From Branchiostoma floridae (taxonomy: Eukaryota; Chordata; Leptocardii; Amphioxiformes; Branchiostomatidae): DNA of 64,000 nucleotides. Positions 24,560-35,700 of this stretch are shown in pieces; positions within the stretch are counted from its first letter, which is position 1, and each line of letters begins with the position of its first letter. Where the stretch lies: positions 21,194,864 through 21,258,863 of the forward strand of contig NC_049984.1 of the NCBI RefSeq assembly GCF_000003815.2. Reading direction: 5' to 3'. Position numbers and translations under genes: made by a program. The notes beneath the pieces were generated by a model. It was not told the origin of the DNA. It did not search any database and worked only from the letters and a program-made list of their open reading frames with translations.

Positions 24560-24780
24560 TTTTCTGTTGTACAGATATCAACACACTGGATCCATCAGCG
24601 CCACTGGGGGTTCTCCACCTAATGGTGACCCCATGGCAATAACAGTATCAGTTGTTCTATACAGACAAGGTACACATCGGCCAAGGTTATCTCACATCGT
24701 CACGTTTGCTAACAACCCATAGGTCTTTAGAGGTCAGTTATTTGGACAATCATTAACTAATAGAGTCCATTCCAAGTCAC
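24560..24780 (-). repeat. Partial downstream-flank module joined to copy D
   Basis: CAGATATCAACACACTGGAT, GGTACACATCGGCCAAGGTT and GGACAATCATTAACTAATAG match the flank modules at 23590-23800 and 27760-27990. Its junction with copy D at about 24543-24560 is the duplication breakpoint that destroyed that gene. Confidence 0.7.
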
Positions 24781-25479
24781 CGTGTGGATGTCTGTTGCCA
24801 TTGTTAAGAATTGATTTCAAATTTTTGTAATTGTATGTCTGGGACATTTGATACTTTAGAAATATTTTCAACGCAGTTTCAGCGTTATAAATAATTCTCA
24901 GGTTCTGTAAAACTTTGGAAATATTCATGATGTGGAATTGGATACTTCTAATGGTTTCTAAACATTGATAACAGCATTCCACCATCATTTACCATTTTCT
25001 ACCATTTTTTGTAAAATTTTGTAATAGGTCAGTGGGGTGGGAAGAAAGAAATTCACACATACTTGCAAAGTATGGTTGGGTGCCATGCAACAATGGCCCA
25101 CCACAAGGACCAACCAGTGCCCAGCAGTGACATGTAAAAATATAACCGAGGCAACAATGGGCCTTACTTTTATAGGGGCAATAAACTAGTTTTACCATTT
25201 GGCAAAGTTTACAAATATTTGTAAATATTTGTAAATGTGAAATAGTCACACCGATGACAATTATTCTAAAAAAAGACAGTTTTGTGCAATTGTTTTTAAA
25301 ATGTTTCAAATAAAAGTATTCAAATAAATTCAAATAGATTATTATTTTCTGAGTCAATTTTAAAAAAAAAATCATTGTGGCTTAAACATTCTTTTATTCA
25401 AAATAATTCAAACTTGTTACAAATATCACCTAAAATCCCTCATGGTAACTTGGAATGGAATCTAGAGTATGTTATCAGT

Positions 25480-25870
25480 ATTTGACGACTTTTTCCACGT
25501 CTGGTACCGCTGACGTCAGGGCACTGACCGTCTGTACTATGACTATGTCGTGGTTTTAAACTCGGCAAAACTCCTCGAGCCCAGAGGCTTTGTTGTGTTT
25601 ATTCCGTTAAGCTGAAATCTATTTTTCTCTATAAATTATTTTTGATAAATGTAATTGTCTGTCGACAACCATAAAAGCTCCTTGAGAAGACCAACTCTAC
25701 CGTCCTACAAGACATCTTTAGCCCAACTTATCTAATAAACAATATGACAATTAATCTATTTACAAGTACTCGTATTGCTTGATATGGAAGCGTGGCTCAG
25801 AGTAGAAGTCGACGAATGAAAATGTCTGCAAGTGCGAACCTAATTTTCACGTAAAAATACACCAAAAAAA
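25480..25870 (-). repeat. Downstream-flank module, copy 2 (behind gene A)
   Basis: It includes TGGTACCGCTGACGTCAGGG, AACTCCTCGAGCCCAGAGGC, TTATCTAATAAACAATATGA and ACTCGTATTGCTTGATATGG, shared with the other flank copies. It directly follows the gene A 3' UTR on the minus strand. The 24790-25480 interval between the modules is AT-rich, with no gene seen. Confidence 0.75.
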
Positions 25871-25894
25871 ACGAAGTAAAAGAACGTGTCGTTT

Positions 25895-25978
25895 TGGTGG
25901 ATTTATTTAGTTCAAAGATAGATAAACATAACATAGTGACGTTGACAGTCTGTGTGATTCGATGCGCCATCGATGCCT
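25895..25978 (-). other. Gene A 3' UTR exon with poly-A signal
   Basis: The acceptor TTTTCAG lies just above 25978. The exon carries AATAAA (minus strand, 25902-25907). It is homologous to the third exons of B (from 42615), C (from 47164) and D (from 24280), all sharing a GACxGTC..ACGTCAC.AT.TT core. Confidence 0.7.
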
Positions 25979-26129
25979 CTGAAAAGACAAAAGACGACAG
26001 GGATTAATGATTAGTTAATGCCATCTCAAAATAGCAAAATAGAGATGTCAAACTGAATATGCAGTTTGACTTTGTTAAGATTTTATACTGAGGGCTAATA
26101 GCCTAATAGCTTACCACGTCGAAGAAGTT

Positions 26130-27147
26130 TTAGCTGCAGGTGCACGGGACCAGCCACCAGTTGGGACTGCCGAGGTTGAGATCACCGTGGACAGTCATAC
26201 CTTGCCCACCACAGCAGCACAGGGCGTGGCCTGAACCAGACAATACCCCGCCACAGTTACTGGTGTAGCACTGCGCGCCTACTAGGCACGGACTGGACCG
26301 CTCCAGTCCAGAGGACTTCTCTTTTCCATTCGTCACGTGAATCACAGCGGCTGGAATAGAAATTTTAATTTTAGATAAAAAGTTTTTATAATATCAAAAG
26401 ATGCACGTCTAAATACTTCGCTTGAATATGTATTCATTCATCCACTTTTGAGTAAAGAGAAACGGTCTGCGGTCCAACTTGCATTACAGTTTTTGGGGAA
26501 TGCCTGTCAGGGTTTTAAAGGCAGCTTTAGCACTATTCGAGCATTAATGTGGACATATTCTGGATAAAAAGTCAATCTGTATGATGCTGACATCTACTGA
26601 ACTATATTCCCAAATTTACATCATGTTTCTCATTTTGAACTGTGAAAACGGCGCATAAATAAGCCACACGAGGGTTCATTAAATATTAACCCCTAGAAAT
26701 TAGGCCCTAATCCAGCGCGCTGACTTAAGCGAGATTCTCACGGCACAGCGGAATCAAATTTTTACTCCGTGGATGACTCGGTATTGAATGGAATGGAATA
26801 TAGTTGCTTCATCTTATTACATAGAAAAGTGGCAAAAAATTGATTTTGAAAAATTAAGTTTTACAGCCCTGAACCAGGTGCTTATATTTCTTAGGTTGCC
26901 TTTGATATCCATCCAGTCAGTTTGTCTGAAAATGGATGATCACAAAAGGAATATAGAACAACAGCCAGGTTAATAAGTATAGATGAGTAGAACGGTTAAC
27001 GGGACAAAACCTGCTGTAATTAGAAAATTTCAAACATTTGTTTGCTCACGGGAAAAGGTAGAATGAATCGGATAGGAAGAAAAGATATGAGTTCCTACCA
27101 TCAGCCACTACCAGTCCCAGCACAAGGAGCAGGATGGCCGTCTTCAT
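26130..27147 (-). CDS. Secreted cysteine-rich peptide, gene A (89 aa, two coding exons)
   Basis: Coding exons are 27099-27147 and 26130-26350 (270 nt with TAA). Exon 1 encodes the signal peptide MKTAILLLVLGLVVAD and ends in phase 1. Exon 2 encodes the mature peptide from about AAVIHVTNGKEKSSGLER. It has eight cysteines in the pattern C-x5-C-x4-C-x11-CCC-x22-C-x-C. A non-coding third exon starts at 25978 after a donor at 26115/26114, and AATAAA lies at 25902-25907. The promoter and signal exon are almost identical to genes B and C. I do not recognise the family; it does not fit the big-defensin pattern known from lancelets. A small secreted disulfide-rich effector, perhaps antimicrobial, is plausible but is inference. 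Expression and activity are unknown. Confidence 0.85.
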
Positions 27148-27149
27148 GA

Positions 27150-27400
27150 TGAGGGTTCGTCGCTGAGAGAAGAGAGAAAACTTGTAGTGTAGCTTGTCTC
27201 CACATGTCTGGAACTTAGTCGAGCGGAGAGCGACTTTTATGTCGTTCCGATGTTTACAGTTTGGTCAGAAAAACAACCGTGGAACTCAGGCAGCTGCACG
27301 TTCTATTTTAGAACCAAGGTTTCATCCGCAATTCCTGGAAGCAAAAAAATGAACTTTGAAACGCTGTCCCTGGAAAAGAGTTCTCAAACACCGTTAGATT
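27150..27400 (-). promoter_or_regulatory. Conserved promoter of gene A
   Basis: On the minus strand, going down to the ATG: AAGTTCATTTTTTTGCTTCC, then AGGAATTGCGGATGAAACC, TTCTAAAATAGAACGTGCAG, CTGCCTGAGTTCCACGGTTG, then the TATA-like ATAAAAG (27234-27240), 87 bases above the ATG. The block is near-identical to 41280-41535 (gene B) and close to 46100-46326 (gene C). It contains TTCCAGGAA, a TTCnnnGAA palindrome of the STAT-site type. Confidence 0.75.
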
Positions 27401-27459
27401 ATTCTTTTAAGGGTTTCGATCGATCAATATGTGAGTTCATATCATGACGTCTATTCTGA

Positions 27460-27990
27460 GCCCACTTTTCCATATCAAGCAATACGAGTTCTTGTACAAC
27501 GACTATTTCTCCTGTTGTTTATTAGATAAGCTGGGCTAAAGATGGTTTGTAAGACGGTAAAAAGAAAACCAATATTTGGATTGTTTCGGCGGTCAGCGTT
27601 TGCATGTATCAAAAGCAATCTAAAGAGGAATGTAAATTTCAGCTTAACGAAATAAACACAGAAAAATCTTTGGGCTCGAGGAGTTTTCTCCGAGTCCCCA
27701 CGGCATTGTACAGAAGGTCAGTGCCCTGACGTCATCGGTACCAGACGTCAGAAACTGATAACGTCATACTCTATTCGTTAATGATTGTCCAAATAACTTA
27801 ACCTGTAGGGACCTATGGGTTGTTAGCAATGTGAGATAACCTTGGGTCGACATGTGAAGTCTGTATTAGTGTATAGAACAACCGATGCTGTTATTGCCAT
27901 TAGTCACCATTAGGCAGAGAACCGCTAGTGGTGATGATGGATCCAGTGTGTTGATATCTGTAGGTACAACAGAGAAATAATTGGATACTC
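27460..27990 (+). repeat. Orphan downstream-flank module, copy 3
   Basis: It includes CATATCAAGCAATACGAGTT, TGTTTATTAGATAAGCTGGG, CTGACGTCATCGGTACCAGA and CCTATGGGTTGTTAGCAA. It matches the flanks of B and C in the plus orientation but has no gene before it. It instead abuts the gene A promoter (minus strand), so a gene unit has been lost or rearranged here. Confidence 0.75.
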
Positions 27991-29149
27991 AAATTCGCAC
28001 GCAAGACTACAAATGAAGCTAGGAATGATAGATTGCGGTTAAAATTTACAGTTTCCAAGGCTATGCTTAAGGCTATACCTGCTTCATCTAAAATGTATTA
28101 ATCCATACAAGTTAACAAATCCACGTCAAAATGTGTTTTTGCCTTGACATGTAGATAAGACTTCCTGCAAGCAAATGCAACAGCTTATAATCGTGCACAC
28201 AGTTACCCTTTGGCACGCGATAACTACTGTAATCCTGTCGTTACCTCTTGCAAGTATATCCGAATCAGACGTCATAGTTTCCAGGAACTGGATTTCCACG
28301 ACCTTGGCTTACTGTGACATTTACTGAGGTCTAAGACAAACATCCCATTCCTGGAACAATATGATAACATTTGTTAACTTTAGCAGTTCAGGTGACAGGT
28401 GAAGAAACAGTATGGTTATTTGCAGTGGAATGACGCATAGAGGGTATAAGAATGTTAATAATATTGTTATATTTAATTTCGTGACTTGCTCATAATCCCC
28501 TTGTCTTCACAGATTTTGATATGTGTGAAAACGTCGGGGAATTCAAAATCTAGGTGACTTACGACATCGATGTTACTTATTCACATTTCATTCACCAGAA
28601 ACCCTTAACAGATGAAATTTACAAAATGTTTAAATAGCTTTTGGGGAAGTCTGAAATACTATATGATATGAGGCGTTCAGGTTACCTCTAACCCAATCGA
28701 AAGGCAGTCCTACCATTATGGTCGCCCATTCATTTAACCCTATCCAGACCGGGCTTTTTTGGGATACCTGGGACGGGGGGGGGGGGTCTCTTTTGACCCC
28801 CCTTCGTGATTTCAAAACGGCTTCAGTTACGATCACCAAATTTAGAGGAGATGATGTACTAGTAAAGTTCGCCAAAAATAGTTACTCAAGCAACTGGATA
28901 TGGTTTTGAAACGGTCAGACGTTTCGGAAAGAATCCACTTTCCTTCGTCAGTGACACTGAAGTGATCTGCAAGAAACAGGTCTTTTATACTCTAACTATG
29001 AATGAAGACAATTTCAGATGTCCAATAGGAAAGGTTGTAAGACAATTCAGACTGAAGACAATTTGGATTCCAAAGAAAACAAAGCTAAGCCAAAGTCAAG
29101 CTGAAGACAATTTGGATTTCAAAGGATATCAAGGCTAAGACACAGTTAA

Positions 29150-30010
29150 TGCAAATGAGTCAAGTTCACACAGGAGTCAAGTTCACACAGGAGTCAAGTC
29201 ATGACAACATGCTCCCCTTCCTAGATACCAAAACTATCATAGAGAAGGACGGCAGCCTTCAGTTCGAAGTGTACAGGAAACCGACGCACACTGACCAATA
29301 TCTGGCCTTTGACTCTCACCACCCTTTGGAACACAAACTGGCAGTGATCAAAACCTTGTATCCCCGGGCAGACAGCATTGTTTCCTCTGACAAAGCCAAA
29401 ACAGAGGAACACAAACACCTCCGAAGTGCATTGAACAAATGTGGTTACCAAAACTGGACCTTCAACAAAGCCATCAAACCCTCGGACCACTCAAAGAAAA
29501 CAGCCAAGTGCAAACCATTGACCGACAGAAAGAAAGCCAACATTACCATCCCCTATGTCCAAGGAGTTTCGGAAAAACTCAGACGGATCTTCCAAAACTT
29601 CAACATCGCCACTAACTTCAAACCTCACTCAACCCTCCGACACAAACTGGTACATCCAAAAGACAAACCACAGTAAGGCCAATGTAATCTACAGACTCAA
29701 ATGCGAGGAACCTAACTGTAACAACACATACATTGGTGAGACTAGTCGTCCACTAAAAGCAAGATACCAAGAACATGCAAACCGAAGGCCAACGGCAACT
29801 CTTCTGCTATTTTCAACCACCTACAACACAACCAAGGACATTCCTTCAACCTCCAATCTACCGACATCCTAGACCGTGAAGCCCGCTGGTTTGAACGGGG
29901 AGTTAGAGAGGCCATATATGAGAGAATATACAATCCCACCCTCAACAGAAAAGGGGGGCTACGCATGGAACTTTCCGGCACTTGGGACATAGCACTACCA
30001 CCCCCCACCC
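29150..30010 (+). pseudogene. Penelope-like retroelement remnant: reverse transcriptase tail plus GIY-YIG
   Basis: The first frame (to 29676) reads MLPFLDTKTIIEKDGSLQFE and VYRKPTHTDQYLAFDSHHPL, the conserved end of the Penelope reverse transcriptase. A second frame (about 29655-29870) has NNTYIGETSRPLKARYQEH, the GIY-YIG endonuclease core. A third (about 29815-30005) has REARWFERGVREAIYERIYN and SGTWDIALPPP, the usual C-terminus. Two frameshifts break the frame and the catalytic part of the reverse transcriptase is missing upstream, so this is a 5'-truncated dead copy. Confidence 0.9.
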
Positions 30011-30307
30011 CCCACCCCCGCCAACAAAACTTTTAGCTCCTGTAACTAAAACAACAGGAGCTAATTGACTCATTTGCATTAACTGTGTCTTAGCCTTGAT
30101 ATCCTTTGAAATCCAAATTGTCTTCAGCTTGGCAGTTGGTAAATACATCAATGATGCCTTTAAACTCCACTCACCTTCAGGGATGAGTGGAGTGCCGTCA
30201 CTCGGGGAGGTCGCGGACGTCATCAGACGGATCAGATCTCATCGGATGTTTCGACCCTTATCCGTAACATCCTCCTTCTGTCGGGTCCAGCAGTGGTGGC
30301 CAACCCA

Positions 30308-30880
30308 CTACTCGTCCGCTCCTCCCGGCTTCCAGCTAACTTCCTCCCTTTTCCTCCACACCCAGCATGATGCAGCCTCCGCTGTTTCTCCTATACTACG
30401 CACTGCGTTCTTCCTTGCTCTTCCCGTTATTCCCAATGCTGTTAGTAGCTTCCATGTAGACTGAGCTGGGAAACCTCGGCACCCTACTTCTACTGGGAAC
30501 AGCCACGACTGCCATCCTTTCTCTCTGCAGCACTGGAGCAAGTCGTGGTACTTGCTCGCCTTTCTCTCATGTGCCTCCTCACACCTCTCCTCCCACGGCA
30601 CTGTTAGCTCGATCAGTATGATCTTCTTCCCTTCTTCTGACCATAGTACTGCGTCAGGCCGTAAGTTTGTCTGGACTACTGAGGGGAAGTGCAGCCTTCT
30701 TCCCAAATCTACCTTCAGCTCCCATGCTCTCGCCTTCTGTAGTATGCTCGATGCTGCTCTTTCTGTTGCAGGACGACGACTCTTCTCACCCTCTCTAACA
30801 AACGCCATGACTGGCGCGCGTTTCGCCTCCACATGGCGCTTCTTCCTCCTCTCTACTTCTTGACTTTGGCTTAGCTTTGT
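30308..30880 (-). CDS. Transposon-borne ORF fragment with a PD-(D/E)XK-like signature
   Basis: The continuous frame reads REGEKSRRPATERAASSILQ near the start, then NLRPDAVLWSEEGKKIILIE followed by LTVPWEER, then KASKYHDLLQCCREKGW and PVEVGCRGFPAQSTWKLLTA. RPDAV..IILIELTVP has the spacing of a PD-(D/E)XK nuclease core (D, then E-x-T in place of E-x-K). To my knowledge such stretches occur as C-terminal or orphan ORFs tied to retroelements, but I cannot name the family. The first about 25 residues of the open frame come from the Penelope arm, so the true 5' part is missing. The ORF is intact for about 180 codons. Confidence 0.55.
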   Translation of the reverse strand, partial: TKLSQSQEVERRKKRHVEAKRAPVMAFVREGEKSRRPATERAASSILQKARAWELKVDLGRRLHFPSVVQTNLRPDAVLWSEEGKKIILIELTVPWEERCEEAHERKASKYHDLLQCCREKGWQSWLFPVEVGCRGFPAQSTWKLLTALGITGRARKNAVRSIGETAEAASCWVWRKREEVSWKPGGADE

Positions 30881-31109
30881 TTTCTTTCGAATCAAATTGT
30901 CTTCAGCCTGAATTGTCTTACAACCTTTCCTATTGGACATCTGACATTGTCTTCATTCATAGTTAGAGTATAAAAGACCTGTTTCTTGCAGATCACTTCA
31001 GTGTCACTGACGAAGGAAAGTGGATTCTTTCCGAAACGTCTGACCGTTTCAAAACCATATCCAGTTGCTTGAGTAACTATTTTTGGCGTATCTTATTACC
31101 TGGATGTCT

Positions 31110-31663
31110 AACCTACATCGACGTACTAGTAAAGTTGTATATATTCTGTAAGTTTGGTATCATTATGACGTAATATGACGTAATTATGACGTCATAATGT
31201 CATATTTTAGGTTAAATCGTCTACTTATGAAATTTCCGCTATACTTAAAGGTATTTAAGAGAACGATGACTATAAAGGTTATCGTATTGGTGTCTAAGTC
31301 TGCCAAAACTTTTGTTGCCAATGACGACGACACTGACGCCAATATGACGTCAGAAAATGACTTCATTTATCCGCCATCTTGGATCGACAAGCTTGAATTT
31401 TCCAAAATTTTCCACATATAACCCCAAAACCCAATGGAAGTGGACTAAAAAGGTTCAAATGATTGTGTTTTGTAAGAAAATAAAAGATTTTGACGGAATT
31501 TGTGTAAAAATTACACGTATTTATCGTTAAAAATGGCATTGTCCGCCATCTTGGATTTTGACCCATGACGTCATCAATTAGCATAAATTATGAATAATTA
31601 ATTAGAAATGTAACTTAAATTACACAGGATCTTAATGATATAGATAAACAAGTTTGGTTTAGC
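31110..31663. other. AT-rich stretch with TGACGTCA-type repeats, no gene
   Basis: It contains several copies of TATGACGTAA/ATGACGTCAT (31166-31205, 31340, 31565) and ends in the gap. Phrases such as GACGTCATCAATTAGCATAA resemble the interior of the TTAA element at 44664-45623, so it is probably a related non-autonomous element with one end lost in the gap. Confidence 0.35.
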
Positions 31664-32167
31664 NNNNNNNNNNNNNNNNNNNNNNNNNNNNNNNNNNNNN
31701 NNNNNNNNNNNNNNNNNNNNNNNNNNNNNNNNNNNNNNNNNNNNNNNNNNNNNNNNNNNNNNNNNNNNNNNNNNNNNNNNNNNNNNNNNNNNNNNNNNNN
31801 NNNNNNNNNNNNNNNNNNNNNNNNNNNNNNNNNNNNNNNNNNNNNNNNNNNNNNNNNNNNNNNNNNNNNNNNNNNNNNNNNNNNNNNNNNNNNNNNNNNN
31901 NNNNNNNNNNNNNNNNNNNNNNNNNNNNNNNNNNNNNNNNNNNNNNNNNNNNNNNNNNNNNNNNNNNNNNNNNNNNNNNNNNNNNNNNNNNNNNNNNNNN
32001 NNNNNNNNNNNNNNNNNNNNNNNNNNNNNNNNNNNNNNNNNNNNNNNNNNNNNNNNNNNNNNNNNNNNNNNNNNNNNNNNNNNNNNNNNNNNNNNNNNNN
32101 NNNNNNNNNNNNNNNNNNNNNNNNNNNNNNNNNNNNNNNNNNNNNNNNNNNNNNNNNNNNNNNNNNN
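31664..32167. other. Assembly gap (504 N)
   Basis: A run of N between the Penelope composite and an orphan promoter module. Long frames across it are not real. Confidence 0.98.
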
Positions 32168-32214
32168 GGATAGGGTTAAGACGGGATACAAAAAAAGAGT
32201 CATACACCCGTGTC

Positions 32215-32350
32215 ATCCAGACACAGAGTCAGGACGTTCTCGAAGGAACTTTATTTTGGTTCCAGGAATTGTGGATAAAACCCTGCAGCTGCTTCTAAAA
32301 TAGAACGTGTAGCTGCTACAGATCCACGGTTGTTTTTCTAACAGAACTGT
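32215..32350 (+). repeat. Orphan promoter module of the cysteine-rich peptide genes
   Basis: GTTCCAGGAATTGTGGATAA, GCTTCTAAAATAGAACGTGT and GATCCACGGTTGTTTTTCTA match the promoters at 27.3, 41.35 and 46.15 kb. No signal exon follows; the LINE tail begins about 180 bp later. It is the remnant of a lost gene copy. Confidence 0.75.
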
Positions 32351-32725
32351 ACACTACGGATAATCATGGCCACAAGACATAGGATAACCAGTGTGAACTT
32401 CTGGTGACCTGCTGAAAGTACTGCTGAATCAGACATCGCTATCAGAACTTTCTAAGAATCACGGATGTATTCAAACTCTGAAAACATTTAGTGGCAAAAC
32501 TAACAATCTTTGTATTTAGTAGAAGCAAACATGAATGAATGAATGAATGAATGAACTTTATTGCACGACATTTGCACATGGTACAATTGTAAGGCAACAG
32601 TGATAAGTCAATTAATACAATGATATTCGTCTAAGGTCTATAACTACATACATGTATAGTACAGGAATATGAACATAAATGGCGTATTGACATAGTGTAA
32701 TATGCAAGTTAAACAAGTCGATCTG

Positions 32726-35700
32726 TTACTGTACAATAGATTCTCTCTTTTTTAGAGCATTACATATGTATTGGCCTAAATACGAAGATATGTTGTCTGG
32801 ACATGACATAAGTAGATTGAAAGTACATTTGTTTGTCTTTGGTAAAGGTGTGCTAGATTTACATGTGATTGTATCCATTAATTTTTGTCTATCTACGCTA
32901 TATGTAGGGCATGTCATTAGAAAATGGTACTCATCTTCAATACCATCTTTACATGAAGGACATTGCCTCTGGTTGGCTGGTATATTCCGGTACCGACCTT
33001 TTTCTATTTCCAAGCAGTGTGAACTGATTCTTAATTTGGTTATGTTGACAGCAAAAGCTTTATTATGAACTGACGAGAGGTAATTTTCAAGTATAAATTG
33101 ACTTTTGATTTGGGAATAGGTTTTTAGTTTGTTGCAACTCTTTATTTCTCGTCGCCAGCCAGAGAGAAATGTGTCTTTTAAACGTTCTTTGAATATGTTA
33201 CCAAAGTGTTTGGCATCAACCGCAGGGCTTAGCCAAACACTTTGGAAACCATGCCTGCACAAAATATCTTGAACATGGACAGTCCATTCTAGTTCATGTT
33301 CAACTGCTGTGTCATATGCCTTCTTTACAATTCTATCATTGGGTAGGGTACGTAATCTAAGCCAGTATTTAATAAGTTGTGTTTGCATGTCAACGTATAA
33401 TGGAAACATTCCTAATTCGCCTCTGATGGCAGCGTTTACAGAGGCTCTTGGGACACAGAGAAGCATTTTGCAATAGTTAAGAAGAACATATTCCAAGTCA
33501 GGTATCTCATAGGACGTTGTAGGCTGTTCTAATAAAATATTTTGATTAGCTAGGGTTTTTGAATTATATAAGACATTCAACTTATCTTTGTACTTCTTAA
33601 AACGCACTAGAACAGGGCGACATGCTACTGTATCAGATTTCTTCCCAGTACGGGCAACCTTAAGAACTAGATCATGTACATTAGATCCCAAAATCGGAGA
33701 CAACATGTTGCAGACTTTCTCCCTAATGTTTTCATTTGGAAACTCTACTATACCATTTAGAATTAAGTCTCTGCATCGAATATTGGTCCCTATTACCTCA
33801 CTACAATAAAGTAAAATAGGCTTGACTAGGCTGTTAAACAAATCTAGGGAGAGGGAGATAGACGGATTGTAGTTAGATGCCAATAGAGATTTAAGTTTAA
33901 ACGATGCGCGAAGGGCTTTTAGTCTGATTTGTTTCGTAGCACGATTGAAAGATCCCGATGGGGTTATGTCTATTCCAAGATATGTATAAGAGTCTGTGAT
34001 GTTTATGGTCTGTCCCTGTATTTGGAAAGGGGAGCGCTGATTTTTGTATGCTCGTCCATTTTTAGAGAAAACCATGACTTTGGTTTTATCCCTGTTGATG
34101 GATAGTTTCCACAGGGAGCAGTACTTATCTAGTCCTTTGAGACACTCCTTTAGTCCTGCTTCTGATCTGGACAGGAGCACAAGATCGTCTGCCCAGAGCA
34201 GGCTGCTTATGGGGGTATCTTTTAGAAATACGGGATCGGATGATGGTGAGGTTAATAAAGTTGGGAGATCATTTACAAAAAGATTAAAAAGAAGCGGACT
34301 TAGGTTACAACCTTGGCGTACTCCACGTGTTGATTTAAAGTAATTTGACAAACCTTTTGATGTTTTAACACAGAATTCTACATTGGAATACATGGATTTT
34401 ATCATACTAAAGAACTTTCCACCAATGCCAGAAGATAAAAGTTTGTAAAATAACCCATTTCTCCAGACTGAATCAAAAGCCTTCCTGAAATCCACAAAAC
34501 AGGCATATAATTTTCCTCCAGGTACAGATATCTGTTGATCTATTAAAGTTTTTAGAACAAATATGTTATCACTTGTCCTGAAGTCTTTTCGGAAGCCGGA
34601 CTGAAAAGGAGATAATATGTTTTCGTTTTCAAGAAAGTGCTGCAATCGTCTGTTTAGTATAAATGTGAATAGTTTTCCAACGCAGCTGGAAATAGCTATC
34701 CCTCTGTAATTTGACGGGTTTGAAGTGACGCCGCTTTGAAATATTGGGACTAAAATGCTTTTACTCCATACTTGTGGGAAATTGCCGGACTGAAGGATGA
34801 CATTGAATAGTTTTTTTAGTGATGGGATAAGTTTTGTGTCTCCATATTTCAGCATCTCATTGAGAATCGAATCAATACCACATGCTTTGTTGTTTTTCAG
34901 ATTTCGTAAGCCATTCTTTACTTCCTCTTCGGTGATTTCGAAATCTAAGGGGTTTCCCGTTTGGTTTTCAAGATTATTGATGATGTTGTCTGTTTGTTTC
35001 TTATTGTTTCGGTCTATTGTGGTCCTATTGTTCATTCTATTGAGAAGTTGAGGCATTTCTTGTATTACATGTTGATGAAAGTCTTTGTCAGATGTGTCGT
35101 TTTCCGCTAAATTGTTTAGATTTTTAAAGTGAGTTCTCCAGGCTTCGTGAGTTATGCTGTCATCTTCCTGTTGTTTATCATTGTCATTTAGTTGTTGCTG
35201 TTTCATTTCTCTCCAAAATTGTTGTGGGTTTACTTTGCTAAGTTTGCTAAGATTTGTCCATTGCCTCTCTTTAAATAGTCTTTTTTCTGTTTTTAGTTTT
35301 TTCTTATATAATTTAAGGTTACAGAAATATGCATGGCGGATGTCGAGTCTCCATGGACATCTAGAGAACTGAGCAGCCAGTTGGTTTACTTTACGTTTGA
35401 GGGAAAAACAAGATGATGTGAACCATGGTTTGCTTTTCTTTTTCTTTTTCTTATTTTTCCTGTAAACAATCTTCCGGAGAGATTTATCGGCCACATCAGT
35501 AATAATATTTGTAATTTCTTTTACAGCATTGTCCACATTTGGGAAAGGGTTATTCATAAATTTTTGTAAGTTTGATAATGTCGAGGGCGCTAGTAGTGCT
35601 TCAGTGAATTTTGCATGAGAATCCTCGTCCCATATGTATTTTGTTGGTAATGCGTTCGCCGGGGTATTTTCTTGTTTCACATAAGGAGAGTAGTTTGTGG

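Larger units (their letters stand above)
28870..31088. mobile_element. Penelope-like composite with inverted terminal arms
   Basis: The left arm (28870-29155) begins CGCCAAAAATAGTTACTCAA. It recurs in inverse at the right in two blocks, 30058-30134 and 30861-31088 (ending TTGAGTAACTATTTTTGGCG). Between the blocks of the right arm sits an unrelated insert (30135-30860) with its own minus-strand ORF. Between the arms lies a broken Penelope coding region (29150-30010). Each arm carries the hairpin motif CTGACGAAGGAAAG..CTTTCCGAAACGTC. Confidence 0.8.

Noticed and set aside
31598-32216. 185-201-codon minus-strand ORFs
   Set aside because: They are made of translated N from the assembly gap; likewise at 13574-14022, 60389-60706 and 62625-63081 beyond the gap start.
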